DNA from: CAYVOX01 sp964453035
GTDB taxonomy: Bacteria > Chloroflexota > Anaerolineae > Anaerolineales > Anaerolineaceae
Assembly (NCBI GenBank): GCA_964453035.1
Contig: CAYVOX010000067.1
Span: 1-16,240 of the forward strand
Length of the DNA stretch: 16,240 nt
Reading direction: 5' to 3'
A program made the position numbers and the translations under genes. The notes beneath the pieces were generated by a model. That model was not told the DNA's origin. It saw nothing but the letters and a program-made list of their open reading frames with translations, and made no database searches. This document shows, in pieces, positions 14,890 to 16,240 of this stretch (position 1 is its first letter; the number at the start of each line of letters is the position of its first letter).

Positions 14890-15906
14890 TCATTGGGGCT
14901 GACTGGGTTTTGCGGTTGATCGCCTCACCACCAGTTCAGGATCGAGCACCACCCGGTATTTTCCGGGCTCATACGAGCGGTCATGGATGATTTTGATGAG
15001 CAGATGGACTGCCTGGCGACCGATTTCATACATCTGCTGCCGCACCGTGGTCAGAGGCACCTCAAGGAAGGCTGCAAAATCAATATCGTCATACCCCACC
15101 AGCGAGATATCCTCTGGCACGCGCAGGTTAAGCTCGCGTAAAGCTCTCAGGCTGCCGATTGCCAGCAAGTCACTGTAGGTATAGAGTGCCGTAGATTTAC
15201 ACCCGGAACGAAAAGCTTTCAACGTGGTCTCGTAACAGGATTGCATATCCAGCCGGGTGTGGATAATCATTGCAGGATCAAACGGGACGTTAAATTCACT
15301 CAGGGCCTGTTTAAAACCCACAATGCGTTCGCGAACGCTGGAGATGCGGTCAGGACCTGTGATATGAAGAATGTTGCGATGGCCCAACTCCAGCAGGTGC
15401 CTGGCTGCCAGGTACGCGCCTTTGGTATTGTTATTAATGATGTAATCGGGAACCACCTCATCAAAGTGGCGGTTGATGAGAATAAATGGGACGCCATCCT
15501 TGCGCAACTGCAGAATGTGCTCGGAATCACCCTGGGTGGGGTGGATGAGCATGCCGTCAACCCGTTTGGAACGCAAAACCTGCACCGCTTTGCGCTCATC
15601 GTTTTCGTTTTCATTCGTGTTGACCAGGATGGTTGAATAGCCTTCAATCCTGGCGGCTTCCTCAACACCCTGGGCAACTTTGCTGTAAAAGGGGTTCTGC
15701 AGGTCTGCGATGATTAATCCAATGGTGCAAGAATGACCGCCAACCAGCGAGCGCGCAATGCTGTTCGGCACATACCCCAGTTGCCTGGCGGTATCTTCCA
15801 CGCGCTGGCGCGTTTCAGGGTTCACATCCGGCTTGCCATTCAGCGCCCTGGATATGGTGTTGACAGATAATCCTGTTACCCTGGCAATATCCCTGAGTGT
15901 GACCAA
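14890..15906 (-). CDS. LacI-family transcriptional regulator (TTG start)
   Basis: This 338-residue protein has the LacI helix-turn-helix at residues 3-22 (TLRDIARVTGLSVNTISRAL), the hinge helix (VPNSIARSL, about 46-54) and a periplasmic-binding-protein-like sensor domain (GLIIADLQNPFYSKV; DGMLIHPTQ; LVGYDDIDFA). It should repress sugar genes until it binds an inducer. The start is TTG at 15906: the DNA-binding domain begins at residue 3, so no later start is possible, and GGGAGGG (15916-15910) lies close upstream. It is first in the minus-strand block. A perfect palindrome overlaps its own transcription start, so it is probably autoregulated. The inducer is presumably derived from the transported sugar. 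Confidence 0.95.
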   Translation of the reverse strand: MVTLRDIARVTGLSVNTISRALNGKPDVNPETRQRVEDTARQLGYVPNSIARSLVGGHSCTIGLIIADLQNPFYSKVAQGVEEAARIEGYSTILVNTNENENDERKAVQVLRSKRVDGMLIHPTQGDSEHILQLRKDGVPFILINRHFDEVVPDYIINNNTKGAYLAARHLLELGHRNILHITGPDRISSVRERIVGFKQALSEFNVPFDPAMIIHTRLDMQSCYETTLKAFRSGCKSTALYTYSDLLAIGSLRALRELNLRVPEDISLVGYDDIDFAAFLEVPLTTVRQQMYEIGRQAVHLLIKIIHDRSYEPGKYRVVLDPELVVRRSTAKPSQPQ

Positions 15907-15916
15907 AAGCCCTCCC

Positions 15917-15938
15917 TAAACGTTACCGGTAACGTTTA
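15917..15938. promoter_or_regulatory. LacI-family operator, perfect 22-bp palindrome
   Basis: The halves TAAACGTTACC and GGTAACGTTTA are exact reverse complements. Even symmetry, size and position fit a LacI-family operator. It sits between the -10 element and the ribosome-binding site of the repressor gene, so bound repressor would block transcription start. Autoregulation is inferred. Confidence 0.85.
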
Positions 15939-15942
15939 GATT

Positions 15943-15971
15943 ATGATAGCGCGATTTTTCACAAGAGTCAA
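15943..15971 (-). promoter_or_regulatory. Sigma-70-like promoter of the LacI-type gene
   Basis: On the minus strand, -35 TTGACT (15971-15966) and -10 TATCAT (15948-15943) are separated by exactly 17 bases. Transcription should start about seven bases further on, near 15936, inside the operator palindrome. Confidence 0.75.
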
Positions 15972-16084
15972 TAGCCAATGTTGGATTTTGAGCCGTGACT
16001 GCCGGGAAACCAGGAACCCCCCAACCGTCTCTCTTCCCTGCATACCTGTCGGGCTGAGGGCCGCTGCCCCTCCCGCAGCGCCTC

Positions 16085-16128
16085 ACCTGTAAGCCGCCTT
16101 GCGCCCCGCTGGCGGTGGAGACCTGTAA
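16085..16128. repeat. 8-bp direct repeats ACCTGTAA flanking a 28-base hairpin-forming segment
   Basis: ACCTGTAA occurs at 16085-16092 and 16121-16128. The 28 bases between contain GCCGCC and GGCGGT, which can pair. The layout resembles a target-site duplication around a tiny insertion, but length and stem are too small to be sure. Confidence 0.4.
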
Positions 16129-16188
16129 TTTTTTTCAAAAAAACCTGGCCTCCTGACAGTTTCACGAATCTTAACCAGAAATGGCGTC

Positions 16189-16221
16189 ATTCTGAGCCTG
16201 AGCGCAGCGAAGGCGAAGAAT
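16189..16221. repeat. Palindromic intergenic repeat of the TTCTGAGCG...GCGAAGAA type
   Basis: ATTCT (16189-16193) pairs with AGAAT (16217-16221). The left arm continues GAGC-CT-GAGC and the right arm GCGA-AG-GCGA around a central GCA. Similar elements with a single GAGC/GCGA unit are, from general knowledge, dispersed between genes in many bacterial genomes. This copy has the unit doubled on both arms. Confidence 0.7.
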
Positions 16222-16240
16222 CTCGGTGTAGATGAATAAC

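Larger units (their letters stand above)
15972..16240. other. Non-coding region at the right edge
   Basis: I see no supportable gene in this stretch. It contains a small hairpin (16056-16084: GAGG plus CGCTGC pairing with GCAGCG plus CCTC), 8-bp direct repeats around a hairpin (16085-16128), a T7-C-A7 palindrome (16129-16143) that may be part of a terminator for a gene to the right, and a palindromic repeat (16189-16221). The one open frame here (15968-16165, minus) is Arg- and Gly-rich with no recognisable domain. Confidence 0.6.

Noticed and set aside
15968..16165. 65-codon open frame on the minus strand upstream of the repressor promoter
   Set aside because: It has no domain, is Arg/Gly-rich, ends by the -35 element of the repressor promoter and overlaps hairpins and repeats.
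15939..16240. tRNA, small structured RNA gene or CRISPR array in the right-hand non-coding region
   Set aside because: No cloverleaf, no CCA end and no regularly spaced repeats with spacers; only short isolated hairpins.

Overview
The window is GC-rich bacterial DNA, densely coded, and holds two converging gene blocks that together look like a pathway for an uncommon sugar or sugar acid. The likely source is Chloroflexota, probably class Anaerolineae. This is an inference from three things: the lipoprotein substrate-binding protein with a long Ala/Pro/Thr/Lys linker after its lipobox cysteine, the mix of ATG, GTG and TTG starts, and a dispersed-type palindromic repeat near the right edge. No rRNA, conserved marker gene or mobile element is present to settle the taxonomy.

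Plus strand, 1-7367, one tightly packed operon that begins outside the window: the 3' end of a small cupin gene; a split transketolase (N and C subunits); a second, diverged split transketolase; a second complete small cupin; a TIM-barrel isomerase/epimerase of the D-tagatose 3-epimerase type; and two tandem uroporphyrinogen-decarboxylase-fold (URO-D) proteins. Most junctions are overlaps (four ATGA, one of 14 bp) or gaps of 11-16 bases, so translation is probably coupled.

Minus strand, 15906 down to 7371: a LacI-family repressor with its own sigma-70-like promoter and a perfect 22-bp palindromic operator; a CUT1-type sugar ABC transporter (binding lipoprotein and two permeases, no ATPase); an intracellular GH39-like glycoside hydrolase; a LarA-like nickel-pincer-nucleotide racemase/epimerase; and an M24 (aminopeptidase P/creatinase fold) protein that has lost most metal ligands. 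The blocks converge with three bases between their stop codons and no visible terminator there. Hairpins lie between the binding protein and the first permease, and between the LarA-like and M24 genes.

How they may work together (inference): the transporter brings in a glycoside or oligosaccharide, the GH39 enzyme cleaves it, and the LarA-like enzyme and the tagatose-epimerase-like enzyme change stereocentres on a hydroxyacid and a free ketose. The two transketolases would then move two-carbon units. The second transketolase lacks three residues that in E. coli transketolase contact the donor's phosphate or hydroxyls, so it may use a non-phosphorylated or otherwise modified donor, which fits a neighbouring epimerase family that acts on free ketoses. 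No sugar kinase, aldolase or conventional aldose isomerase is in the window. The roles of the cupins, the URO-D-like pair and the M24 protein are unknown.

The last 300 bases (15940-16240) hold the repressor promoter, small hairpins, a pair of 8-bp direct repeats and a palindromic repeat, but no gene I can support.
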